From contig CAMWPF010000049.1 of NCBI GenBank assembly GCA_947176045.1, positions 1 to 8,491 on the forward strand: a DNA stretch of 8,491 nt. The letters run 5' to 3'. Every line of letters begins with the position of its first letter. Position 1 is the stretch's first letter. The DNA is from an uncultured Treponema sp. (lineage in GTDB: Bacteria > Spirochaetota > Spirochaetia > Treponematales > Treponemataceae). Position numbers and translations under genes: made by a program. The notes under the pieces were generated by a model. That model searched no databases, was not told the DNA's origin, and saw nothing but the letters and a program-made list of their open reading frames with translations. Of this stretch, positions 1-5,910 are shown in pieces.

Positions 1-2
1 TC

Positions 3-467
3 GAATACAAACGCGCGGCTGCGTTTGAGATACGGCAGCGGCGTTTTTGAAACGTCATCCCCGCTGGAAAAAACAGAAACGACAATATCATTGTGGGACT
101 TCTCCACAACATACTGGTATTCCGCGCTTCCGCGATTCACGATGCAGAAATAGCGGCACCGTCCGACGCGAGGCGCATCAATCTTTTGCACATGGGAGAA
201 TCCAACAAGCGAGACATCGCCGAACGCAATCCAATCATCAGCGTCCGTCTTCCTGCCATAAACAGAAAAGGGGATATTTTTGTCCGACGTATAGTTGCGC
301 ACCTTCACATAATCACGAAACGAACCAGGAATTTCATCCGCTGCAATAACGATTCCGCGCGCTCCTTCCCAGTCTGGCAGCCGTTCATCATGAAATACAT
401 GCGGCTGTGCGGCCAACGCCGCAGCCAGCGACATCATCATGCATAAAAGGCAGTTCTTCCTCATCAT
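3..467 (-). CDS. Secreted protein of unknown function, partial (C-terminus off the left edge)
   Basis: A minus-strand frame stays open from an ATG at 467 to the window edge, giving the first 155 residues of a longer protein. The N-terminus (MMRKNCLLC, then a stretch rich in M, L and A ending ALAAQ) is a typical Sec signal peptide with a likely cut near residue 20; I see no lipobox cysteine in the right place. The mature part begins QPHVFHDERLPDWEGARGIV and contains many aromatic and charged residues, with no family I recognise. A GAGG sequence at 472-475 lies 4 nt before the first ATG and 7 nt before a second ATG at 464, so the second start is equally plausible. A good promoter lies just upstream. 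The gene is transcribed away from the AraC operon. The plus-strand frames opposite it lack such signals. An exported or periplasmic role is inferred from the signal peptide only. Confidence 0.72.
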   Translation of the reverse strand, partial: MMRKNCLLCMMMSLAAALAAQPHVFHDERLPDWEGARGIVIAADEIPGSFRDYVKVRNYTSDKNIPFSVYGRKTDADDWIAFGDVSLVGFSHVQKIDAPRVGRCRYFCIVNRGSAEYQYVVEKSHNDIVVSVFSSGDDVSKTPLPYLKRSRAFVF

Positions 468-493
468 TCCACCTCGATTCAAGACTTGAATAC

Positions 494-522
494 AGTATAC
501 CAGAAAATAGGGAGACAACCAA
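494..522 (-). promoter_or_regulatory. Sigma-70-type promoter of the left-edge secreted-protein gene
   Basis: On the minus strand a -35 box TTGGTT (517-522) and a -10 box TATACT (494-499) are separated by exactly 17 nt. They sit about 27 nt upstream of the first start codon, with a GAGG ribosome binding site between. The match is good at the -10 and moderate at the -35. Confidence 0.5.
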
Positions 523-590
523 TGCAATTTCGCCTTGTTCATAGATTGCTCTTTGACAACCATTCGCGCGCATGCCTTCCGTTTTCGTGC

Positions 591-596
591 TATACT
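591..596 (+). promoter_or_regulatory. Possible -10 box of the AraC/DUF3795/TfoX operon
   Basis: A TATACT hexamer lies 25 nt before the AraC-type start codon, followed by a GGAGG ribosome binding site at 612-616. The hexamer 17 nt upstream of it (GCGCAT) is a poor -35, so the promoter may need an activator, for instance the AraC-type protein itself. A TTGACA at 553-558 is too far from it to pair. Confidence 0.3.
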
Positions 597-621
597 GTCC
601 GAACCACGCACGGAGGAATGC

Positions 622-1536
622 ATGCCGCCCAGACTTGACACGCGCTTTGCGCCGATCACCGCAAACCCGGCGCGCCGGGATGACTACGTCGAAATCGCGC
701 CCTGCGGCGCGCTCGCGCCGTATGTCCGCTGCTTCTGGGGAAGCCCCGGCAGGCGGACGGACGCTCCGGCGTCGGGCGGAACGCGGCGCACGCTGGTGGT
801 TCCCGACCTCTGCATGGACATCATCGTCTCCGGGAACGGGCGGACAGGCGCGGCGGACTGCTCGTTCTGCGGCATCAACGACGCGCCCTTCTACGCGGAG
901 GAACGCGGGGAATTCCGCTTCGGAATCAGGTTTTACGCATGGAGCGCGGCGCTGTTCTCGGCGGAGCGCATGGACGGCGCGCTGAACGCCCTCTCCCCCG
1001 CCGACGCGTATTTTCCTGGATTTTCCGCGGAGCTTTCGGAGCGGCTCTGCGGCGCGGACGGGATTTTTGAACGCGCGCGGATTGCGGAGGCGTTCCTCCT
1101 GAAGCGTCTGGACGAAGGCCGCGGGCATCCTTCCGTCATGAACGCCGTCAGCCGCATCATCAGGCGCAGCGCGCGGACGGACGTCGCGGCGCTTTCCGCC
1201 GGCTGCGCCGTCAGCCAACGGACGCTCGAGCGCCGCTGCATGGAAGGCGTCGGCGTTCCGCCGAAGACGCTGCTCAGGCTCGTCCGATACCAGCTTCTGT
1301 GGCAGGCGTGCCTCGCGCCGGGCTTCTCCGCGCTGGACGCCGTGGAGCGGCTGGGATTCTGTGACCAGTCCCACCTCCTGCGGGAATTCAAGAAGTTCCA
1401 CGGAATGACGCTCGAAGCGGCGCGCGCGGCGTACTTCGGACAGCTGGCGGAACGCCTGCGGCAGCCCGAAAATGGTGCGGAACTGTCGCATTTATCCAAG
1501 ACGCGCACGCGCATTCGTGCGATACTGGAGCCATGA
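622..1536 (+). CDS. AraC-family transcriptional regulator (DUF6597-type N-terminus)
   Basis: A 304-residue DNA-binding regulator. The start at 622 is chosen because GGAGG (612-616) lies 5 nt upstream; a longer TTG-started version would add a segment with no family features. Residues about 22-130 resemble the sensing half of DUF6597-type AraC proteins, with APYVRCFWG, VVPDLCMDIIV and FGIRFYAWSA. The C-terminal AraC domain has two helix-turn-helix units: residues about 187-205 (VAALSAGCAVSQRTLERR) and about 236-258 (ALDAVERLGFCDQSHLLREF). The gene is very GC-rich and overlaps the next gene by 4 nt (ATGA), so it heads a translationally coupled operon. Regulating its own operon is the simplest inference; its ligand cannot be read from the sequence. 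A long open frame on the opposite strand is a by-product of high GC. Confidence 0.9.
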   Translation: MPPRLDTRFAPITANPARRDDYVEIAPCGALAPYVRCFWGSPGRRTDAPASGGTRRTLVVPDLCMDIIVSGNGRTGAADCSFCGINDAPFYAEERGEFRFGIRFYAWSAALFSAERMDGALNALSPADAYFPGFSAELSERLCGADGIFERARIAEAFLLKRLDEGRGHPSVMNAVSRIIRRSARTDVAALSAGCAVSQRTLERRCMEGVGVPPKTLLRLVRYQLLWQACLAPGFSALDAVERLGFCDQSHLLREFKKFHGMTLEAARAAYFGQLAERLRQPENGAELSHLSKTRTRIRAILEP

Positions 1537-1883
1537 ACGACGAGACAATCAAAGACAAGGACAGCGGGCCGGCGCACGATGTGAGCGTCTGCGGAACAGA
1601 CTGCGCCGCCTGCCGCTGCCGCGGGACGCTCTGCAAAGGCTGCAGCGCCTGCGGCGGGAAGGTGTTCCACGCCGGGGGCGGCGTCTGCCCCATCTACAGC
1701 TGCGTGAAGGAGCGGCGCGGACTTTCGGACTGCGGACGCTGCGGACAGCTTCCCTGCGGAATCTGGCGGAGCACGCGCGATCCCGCGTTCACGGACGCGG
1801 AATTCGAACGGAGCATCGCCGAGCGGATCAAGACGCTTTCAGACATCAGGCGGACGGAAGGAGCGGAACATGGCGGACGCTAG
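1533..1883 (+). CDS. Cysteine-rich DUF3795 family protein
   Basis: A 116-residue protein whose start codon overlaps the AraC-type stop codon (ATGA), indicating translational coupling. It carries 12 cysteines, at residues 20, 24, 27, 29, 34, 37, 40, 52, 57, 67, 70 and 75. They are arranged as CGTDCAAC, CKGCSAC, CPIYSCV and CGRCGQLPC, the pattern of the DUF3795 family, which probably binds zinc or another metal. There is no signal peptide, so it should be cytoplasmic. After residue 80 the protein becomes a charged helix (FERSIAERIKTLSDIRR). The biochemical function of the family is not established to my knowledge. Its neighbours, an AraC-type regulator and a TfoX-N protein, suggest a small regulated module, but no pathway can be assigned. 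Confidence 0.85.
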   Translation: MNDETIKDKDSGPAHDVSVCGTDCAACRCRGTLCKGCSACGGKVFHAGGGVCPIYSCVKERRGLSDCGRCGQLPCGIWRSTRDPAFTDAEFERSIAERIKTLSDIRRTEGAEHGGR

Positions 1884-2190
1884 GGAGCTTGCGGAATTTG
1901 TGGAGGACCAGCTGCGCGGACTGGACGGCGTCCGGAAAATCCCCATGATGGGCGGCTGGATCTTCTATTATCAGGAACGGATTTTCGGCGGCATCTACGG
2001 GCCGGGCTTCATGGTGAAGGACACGGCGGCGGCGCGGGCGGCGATGCCCGGAAGCGAGCCGCAGCCGCCCTACAGCGGCGCGCGCCCCATGCTCCCCGTT
2101 ACGATTCTGGACGACAGGGAGCGATTGCAGGCGATGGTCCGCGCCATGCTTCCCGAACTGCCCGAGCGCAGGCCCCGCGCGCGGCGGTGA
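1870..2190 (+). CDS. TfoX N-terminal domain protein
   Basis: A 106-residue protein matching the TfoX N-terminal domain. The core KIPMMGGWIFYYQERIFGGIYGPGFMVK (residues about 23-50) corresponds to the family's conserved pattern of a metal- or ligand-like GGW turn followed by paired strands. Its start overlaps the DUF3795 gene by 14 nt, and AAGGAG at 1858-1863 provides a ribosome binding site, so it is the third gene of the same operon. It lacks the C-terminal TfoX domain of the full-length competence regulator of gamma-proteobacteria. A competence role should therefore not be assumed; stand-alone TfoX-N proteins are common and mostly uncharacterised. The C-terminal end (ERRPRARR) is strongly basic. 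No terminator follows directly; the next strong hairpin is at 2405-2433. Confidence 0.82.
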   Translation: MADARELAEFVEDQLRGLDGVRKIPMMGGWIFYYQERIFGGIYGPGFMVKDTAAARAAMPGSEPQPPYSGARPMLPVTILDDRERLQAMVRAMLPELPERRPRARR

Positions 2191-2195
2191 GTCCG

Positions 2196-2346
2196 CGAAC
2201 CACTTCATGAGGACGGCGGAAATCAGGTCGTCATGGTTCCCGATGCAGTGGAATGAAACAGCTCCCGCTATGACACGGCAGCCAGATGGAACGCACATGT
2301 ACACATATTCAAGCGATTCTGGGGAAATTCCGTCGATACGGCCGGG
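2196..2346 (-). pseudogene. Possible gene remnant, C-terminal fragment of an unknown protein
   Basis: Between the TfoX-N stop and the GNAT gene, the minus strand holds a protein-like stretch reading ESLEYVYMCVPSG then CRVIAGAVSFHCIG then NHDDLISAVLMKWFADS. It starts just after a TAG at 2347-2349, has no credible start codon or ribosome binding site, and runs straight into the antisense of the TfoX-N gene. Its regular hydrophobic pattern makes it look more like real protein than the overlapping 64-residue plus-strand frame (2207-2401). I read it as the tail of a decayed gene cut by rearrangement, without a family assignment. It could also be chance. Confidence 0.3.
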
Positions 2347-2404
2347 CTATGCAGAATATGGCAGTCCATGCAACTTCCTGATTCCAGAACTCAAGCAATA
2401 ATGC

Positions 2405-2433
2405 GCTGCGGCGCGGATGTTCCGCGCCGCAGC
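2405..2433. terminator. Strong hairpin between convergent genes, probable bidirectional terminator
   Basis: A perfect 12-bp GC-rich stem (GCTGCGGCGCGG at 2405-2416, complementary arm 2422-2433) encloses the 5-nt loop ATGTT. It lies 24 nt past the GNAT stop codon and about 215 nt past the TfoX-N stop codon. The minus-strand flank (GCATTATTG) is weakly T-rich and the plus-strand flank is not, so it is better placed to end the GNAT transcript. It may also act as an mRNA stabiliser. Confidence 0.6.
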
Positions 2434-2457
2434 CTTCTGCCAGAACGGACGCCCGCC

Positions 2458-2730
2458 CTACAGCCGGACGTCCGCATATTCTTCAGGGCGGCGCTCAAAC
2501 TCGCGGGCGACGAATGAGCACGCCGCCTTGATTTTCGCGCCCGAACGCGCCGCCTGCTCCGCGACGCACTTGACGAGCCGCCGCGCGATTCCCTGCCCGC
2601 CGTACGCCGCGTCCACTTCGGTGTGGTAGACCGTCCAGATCCGCCCGTCCGCCGAAAAGTCGCACTCGCCGACACGCGTTCCGCCGTCATACGCCGCCGC
2701 CCGCGTCCCCTCAAATCTGATTTCAATCAT
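2458..2730 (-). CDS. Small GNAT-family N-acetyltransferase (YjdJ/COG2388-like)
   Basis: A 90-residue acetyl-CoA-dependent acyltransferase of the minimal GNAT type. The start at 2730 (MIEIRFEG) is chosen because AGGAG lies about 8 nt upstream and the family begins here. The open frame continues upstream to 2898 only because it crosses the 41-bp repeat array. Visible features are a strand IWTVYHTEV (31-39), the acetyl-CoA pyrophosphate-binding turn GGQGIARRLV (44-53), a helix with AEQAARSG, and the closing KIKAACSFVAREFERRPEEY (67-85), which matches the typical small-GNAT ending with a cysteine and a phenylalanine/tyrosine-rich helix. The substrate is unknown. Its promoter region would lie in or next to the hairpin repeat array, which is the oddest thing about it. 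Confidence 0.85.
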   Translation of the reverse strand: MIEIRFEGTRAAAYDGGTRVGECDFSADGRIWTVYHTEVDAAYGGQGIARRLVKCVAEQAARSGAKIKAACSFVAREFERRPEEYADVRL

Positions 2731-2760
2731 GCCCTGCTCCTGCGTCGATAATTGGACGCC

Positions 2761-3006
2761 CGATCTTCCGATATTCATCATAACGATTGATGAAACTCCG
2801 ATTTTCAAGCCTTTGTTACCATACCGATTGGAAGAAAATGCGGTTTCCAGCCTTCGTCGCCATGACGATTGGCAAAAATCCGTTTTTTCAGCATTCATTA
2901 CCGTAACGATCGGTTGAAATATGCTTTTTCAATCTTCGTCATCATAACGATTGATGAAACTCCGGTTTTCAAGCCTTTGTTACCATACCGATTGGAGAAA
3001 ATGCTG
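2761..3006. repeat. Tandem array of six 41-bp hairpin-forming units
   Basis: Six degenerate units recur with an exact 41-bp period, marked by a conserved 7-nt core TAACGAT, TACCGAT or TGACGAT starting at 2781, 2822, 2863, 2904, 2945 and 2986. The core is flanked by complementary arms: TTCATCA/TGATGAA (2774-2794), CCA/TGG, GCCA/TGGC (2859-2873), ACCG/CGGT (2900-2914), TCATCA/TGATGA (2939-2957) and CCA/TGG. Units 1-2 (2775-2841) and units 5-6 (2939-3004) are nearly identical, with one substitution and one 1-nt deletion, so there is also a 164-bp higher-order duplication. A separate small hairpin, GCGTC/GACGC (2742-2759), sits at the GNAT end. The period is not a multiple of three, so this is not coding. 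It separates the GNAT start from the tail of the deacylase gene. Confidence 0.85.
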
Positions 3007-3044
3007 CTTCCGGCCTTCGTCATCGCACAATCCGCCGCGTGCAG

Positions 3045-3587
3045 TCAGTCCGCCTCGTCGCGGTACACGTCTGCGGTCAGCACCTCGTGGCCGCAGCGCC
3101 GGACGAAGCGCTTCAAGTCGTCAAAGCTGATGGAAATCGACGCCGTGTTCCTGAGCGGATGGACAATGACGCGCCCGCCCTCGAGGTTTTTGTCGAACAG
3201 AAGGCGCACGCGGCAGTCCGTGTCGAACATGACGCACAGCGGTGAGACCGAGCCGGGCGTGATGTGCAGGAGCTGCCACAGCTCGTCCGCGGAACAGAAG
3301 CTCAGCCGCCCCGTTCCGAGCCGCCGGGCAATCTTTCCCAAATCCGCGCGCCGGTGGAGCGCCATGCTGACAAGCGCGTACCGCCCGCCCTTGTCGCGGA
3401 CGAACAGGTTCTTGACCTCCGTTCCCGGCAGCGTGATTTCAACGCCCGCGCCGTCCTTCTCCGAGAAAATCGCCCGGTGCTCCTGCATTTCGTAGGAAAT
3501 CCCCAGCGACGAAAGGATGTGAAGGATGTCGGGCTGCTCCGGCTCAGAATCCGTCATCCGCACCGGCAATGCATACAACTTGGACAT
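3045..3587 (-). CDS. YbaK/ProX-type aminoacyl-tRNA deacylase (PrdX-like)
   Basis: A protein of about 180 residues that should hydrolyse a mischarged aminoacyl-tRNA, most likely alanyl-tRNA(Pro), in the cytoplasm. The YbaK/aaRS-editing fold is recognisable. YEMQEHRAIFSEKD is the family's start motif. LPGTEVKNLFVRDKGGRYALVSM carries the invariant lysine of KNLF. RRADLGKIARRLGTGRLSFCSADELWQLLHITPGSVSPLCVM contains the GSVSP motif, and HPLRNTASISISFDDLKRFV closes the domain. Both YbaK and PrdX editing domains use these elements, and the length fits free-standing PrdX. The start is uncertain. ATG at 3587 has no ribosome binding site and may be leaderless, while ATG at 3557 would still leave a whole domain. 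The gene begins 10 nt from the terminal CRISPR repeat and reads in the same direction as the array. Confidence 0.9.
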   Translation of the reverse strand: MSKLYALPVRMTDSEPEQPDILHILSSLGISYEMQEHRAIFSEKDGAGVEITLPGTEVKNLFVRDKGGRYALVSMALHRRADLGKIARRLGTGRLSFCSADELWQLLHITPGSVSPLCVMFDTDCRVRLLFDKNLEGGRVIVHPLRNTASISISFDDLKRFVRRCGHEVLTADVYRDEAD

Positions 3588-3595
3588 ATACACTT

Positions 3596-3624
3596 AATTT
3601 ACAACAAAATGCAGTATTTGTCTA
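3596..3624 (-). promoter_or_regulatory. Possible deacylase promoter inside the degenerate terminal CRISPR repeat
   Basis: On the minus strand a TAGACA -35 (3619-3624), a 17-nt spacer and a weak TAAATT -10 (3596-3601) lie almost entirely within the degenerate last repeat, 8 nt before the deacylase ATG at 3587. That position would give a very short or leaderless mRNA, consistent with the missing ribosome binding site. Otherwise the gene must be read from within the array. Confidence 0.3.
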
Positions 3625-3628
3625 AAAC
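3597..3628 (-). repeat. Degenerate terminal CRISPR repeat
   Basis: The leader-distal repeat still ends like the others (compare TATTTGTCTAAAAC with TATTTGTCTTAAAC) but has lost about 4 nt and several bases in the handle region. The TCTAC/GTAGA stem cannot form. The following 26-nt spacer (3629-3654) should therefore be flanked by only one functional handle. Decay of the last repeat is usual in CRISPR arrays and confirms the polarity. Confidence 0.88.
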
Positions 3629-5244
3629 ACCGCCGTCCGCCGAAAGGTTGCCGAATCTACAACAGCAGAAATTGTATATTTGTCTTAAACTCTTGCGGAC
3701 GTTCCGGCGATTGAGATCTACAACAGTAGAAATTGTATATTTGTCTTAAACTAAGGGGGTACGACGATGACACAGAATCTACAACAGTAGAAATTGTATA
3801 TTTGTCTTAAACAAACAGCTCATTGCCGCGGTTTCCAAATCTACAACAGTAGAAATTGTATATTTGTCTTAAACAGACGCGCTGGGCGCCCTCGGAGAAA
3901 TCTACAACAGTAGAAATTGTATATTTGTCTTAAACTAGCTTGAGTGTGGAATCTTTGGAAAATCTACAACAGTAGAAATTGTATATTTGTCTTAAACGCT
4001 CGTCCGGAGCTTACTAACTTTATATCTACAACAGTAGAAATTGTATATTTGTCTTAAACTTCCAGGACAGCCAGGACTACACAGAATCTACAACAGTAGA
4101 AATTGTATATTTGTCTTAAACGATGATAATCACATCGGGAACAAACCCATATCTACAACAGTAGAAATTGTATATTTGTCTTAAACCGAGCTTGACAGCA
4201 TTGCGGAATCTGATCTACAACAGTAGAAATTGTATATTTGTCTTAAACATTTCAGCCTTCGCCTTCCCGCATTTATCTACAACAGTAGAAATTGTATATT
4301 TGTCTTAAACGGTTCATCCTTGCGTGTGGCGATACGATCTACAACAGTAGAAATTGTATATTTGTCTTAAACCTATAATTGGAAGAGGTGCATATGAATA
4401 TCTACAACAGTAGAAATTGTATATTTGTCTTAAACGGGTTTACTGTATGCCACGATTGATGATCTACAACAGTAGAAATTGTATATTTGTCTTAAACAAT
4501 CAATGTAATTCTGCACCATAGGATCTACAACAGTAGAAATTGTATATTTGTCTTAAACGACAGAGAGTGGTGGCTCAAGTTTTTCATCTACAACAGTAGA
4601 AATTGTATATTTGTCTTAAACGTAATCTTCTTCCCATCAGTCCTTGCAATCTACAACAGTAGAAATTGTATATTTGTCTTAAACATAATTGGAAGAGGTG
4701 TATATGAATGATCTACAACAGTAGAAATTGTATATTTGTCTTAAACCAAGTAGATAGTTGGCGTCTGAGATGGATCTACAACAGTAGAAATTGTATATTT
4801 GTCTTAAACAGCCCATTCACCAAAGCCGTATATTTATCTACAACAGTAGAAATTGTATATTTGTCTTAAACTGCCAGAACCTCCATCAAGTTTTTTTTGA
4901 TCTACAACAGTAGAAATTGTATATTTGTCTTAAACGCTACTGCATAAGCGTTGCTGACGGATCTACAACAGTAGAAATTGTATATTTGTCTTAAACTTTC
5001 AGAATCAGCTTTTCGTTCCTCAATCTACAACAGTAGAAATTGTATATTTGTCTTAAACAAGTCTTTTCTCACAAGAACTTTCTCATCTACAACAGTAGAA
5101 ATTGTATATTTGTCTTAAACACTCCACGAACCATATACAATGCTCGATCTACAACAGTAGAAATTGTATATTTGTCTTAAACTACAATCGTCGGAGTGAA
5201 TTTCATTGATCTACAACAGTAGAAATTGTATATTTGTCTTAAAC
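3597..5244 (-). CRISPR. Type V-A (Cas12a) CRISPR array: 26 intact repeats plus one degenerate repeat, 26 spacers
   Basis: Intact 36-nt repeats start at 3655, 3716, 3777, 3839, 3900, 3962, 4024, 4086, 4151, 4213, 4275, 4337, 4400, 4462, 4523, 4586, 4649, 4711, 4774, 4836, 4900, 4961, 5023, 5085, 5147 and 5209. Spacers are 25-29 nt, mostly 26. On the minus strand each repeat begins GTTTAAGAC and ends AATTTCTACTGTTGTAGAT, the near-invariant Cas12a crRNA handle whose TCTAC/GTAGA stem with a TGTT loop is the site of Cas12a self-processing. Transcription therefore runs right to left, from the leader beside cas2. All intact repeats are identical by eye except the one at 3655, where the stem carries a substitution giving a G-U pair. 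The left terminal repeat (about 3597-3628) is degenerate. Spacers at the old, left end are more GC-rich than those near the leader. Confidence 0.98.
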
Positions 5245-5361
5245 TCTAACCTTTGTACAACAGTACGGTTTTGTGCTGTATTTTGCATTTGTTGCGTCAA
5301 AATAAGCGGTTTTAAAACGTTTCATTCCGAAAACTCCCGGTAAGACTCGGGGTTTGCAATT
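5245..5361 (-). promoter_or_regulatory. CRISPR leader
   Basis: The 117 nt between the cas2 stop codon and the newest repeat are AT-rich and non-coding, at the position where type V-A leaders lie. A TTGACG hexamer followed by A-rich sequence on the minus strand (about 5295-5300) could be a -35 element, but no clear -10 is visible. New spacers should be inserted at its left boundary (5244/5245). The leader also carries a hairpin that mimics the repeat handle. Confidence 0.7.
5255..5266 (-). other. Repeat-handle-like hairpin in the CRISPR leader
   Basis: On the minus strand the leader contains GTAC-TGTT-GTAC, 10 nt before the first repeat. The inner ten bases TACTGTTGTA are identical to the core of the repeat handle CTACTGTTGTAG. 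The closing pair is flipped from C-G to G-C, so pairing is kept. It could be a relic repeat, an anchor for the adaptation complex, or chance. Confidence 0.55.
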
Positions 5362-5637
5362 TTATTCAATTATAAACACGTCGGTTTCTTCGTTTTTGGC
5401 ATAGCCGTAGCACTTTTTTCTGCACGTTGCCGACAACTCAAATAATATCACAGAATCATCTTCTGTAAAAGCCCTCATGTACACATTTTCTATCTCATTT
5501 TCAATATTTTTCAGCACCGTTTCGCTGTTGTGAATCTCAAAAACCGAATATTGCAGCCGAAAGCCGAATTTGCTCAAAAATTTCGCAAATTTCGTCCGCA
5601 CTTTGTCGTCACATATATCATAACTCACCAAAAGCAT
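5362..5637 (-). CDS. cas2: CRISPR-associated endoribonuclease/integration subunit Cas2
   Basis: A 91-residue Cas2, the dimeric core of the Cas1-Cas2 integrase that inserts new spacers at the leader end. The ferredoxin-like fold is recognisable from MLLVSYDICDD, with the conserved aspartate at residue 7 after the first strand. It continues with KVRTKFAKFLSKFGFRLQYSVFEI (12-35), the family's basic helix and second strand, and DDSVILFELSATC near residues 60-72. Length is normal. The ATG at 5637 has AGGAGA at 5645-5650 seven nt upstream. It lies directly before the leader and array, as in type V-A loci. Normally cas1 is immediately upstream, but here 2.3 kb of restriction-modification genes and a GC-rich element intervene. 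cas2 must therefore be expressed from its own promoter or by read-through from the endonuclease operon, which has the same orientation. Confidence 0.95.
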   Translation of the reverse strand: MLLVSYDICDDKVRTKFAKFLSKFGFRLQYSVFEIHNSETVLKNIENEIENVYMRAFTEDDSVILFELSATCRKKCYGYAKNEETDVFIIE

Positions 5638-5668
5638 TTGTTTTTCTCCTTTAATTTCTCTTTTTTCT

Positions 5669-5816
5669 CAGGCGGTCCCCTTCGGTCGTAACCTGCGGTT
5701 GCTTCCTCCGGGTCGGGCTTTCCGCACTTCCGTACGCACTTCGTGCTATCTCCATCCTCCTCGTCGCTTCGCTCCTGCGGTGAACCGCTCCGCGGGTGCT
5801 CCAATCCCTACCGCAG
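5669..5816. repeat. GC-rich intergenic element with several small hairpins, probable interspersed repeat
   Basis: A block of about 148 nt that is far more GC-rich than both flanks. It contains tight palindromes with 3-nt loops, such as GCAC-TTC-GTGC (5736-5746) and CCGC-TCC-GCGG (5785-5795), plus further TTCG-containing palindromes. Its ends are weakly inverted: the left reads TTTTCTCAGGCGGT and the right, on the other strand, reads TTTTCTGCGGTAGGG. I see no convincing protein frame. It looks like a non-autonomous interspersed element of a kind I associate with Treponema-like genomes, an impression that cannot be verified from one copy. It sits between cas2 and the methyltransferase promoter and may mark one edge of the inserted segment. 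Just right of it, an AT-rich 8-bp stem (TTACTTTT/AAAAGTAA, 5826-5852) could form. Confidence 0.5.
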
Positions 5817-5910
5817 AAAATTCTATTACTTTTTCTATTTCTTGAAAAGTAACCTGAAAGCGATAACGAAAGTTGGCAGACAGATGTTCATAACGAAGAT
5901 ACTGGAATAT

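Noticed and set aside
47..446. Two plus-strand open frames at the left edge
   Set aside because: They are antisense to a minus-strand gene with a promoter, ribosome binding site and signal peptide, and have no such signals themselves.
388..1491. A 367-codon open frame on the minus strand opposite the AraC-type gene
   Set aside because: Long antisense frames are expected in GC-rich genes. Its composition is rich in R and A without domains, while the plus-strand frame has clear AraC motifs and a ribosome binding site.
1846..2304. A 152-codon minus-strand frame across the TfoX-N gene
   Set aside because: Most of it is antisense of the TfoX-N gene. Only the first part (2196-2346) looks protein-like and is reported separately as a possible remnant.
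2731..2898. An N-terminal extension of the GNAT protein by 56 residues
   Set aside because: The extension translates the non-coding 41-bp array. The start at 2730 has a ribosome binding site and fits the family.
2869..3495. A 208-codon plus-strand frame over the repeat array and deacylase gene
   Set aside because: It is antisense to a well-recognised YbaK-type gene and its first part only translates the 41-bp repeats.
3629..3654. A 13-nt match between the oldest spacer and the GNAT gene (near 2645-2657), possibly self-targeting
   Set aside because: It is too short and lies in GC-rich low-complexity sequence, so chance is the better explanation.
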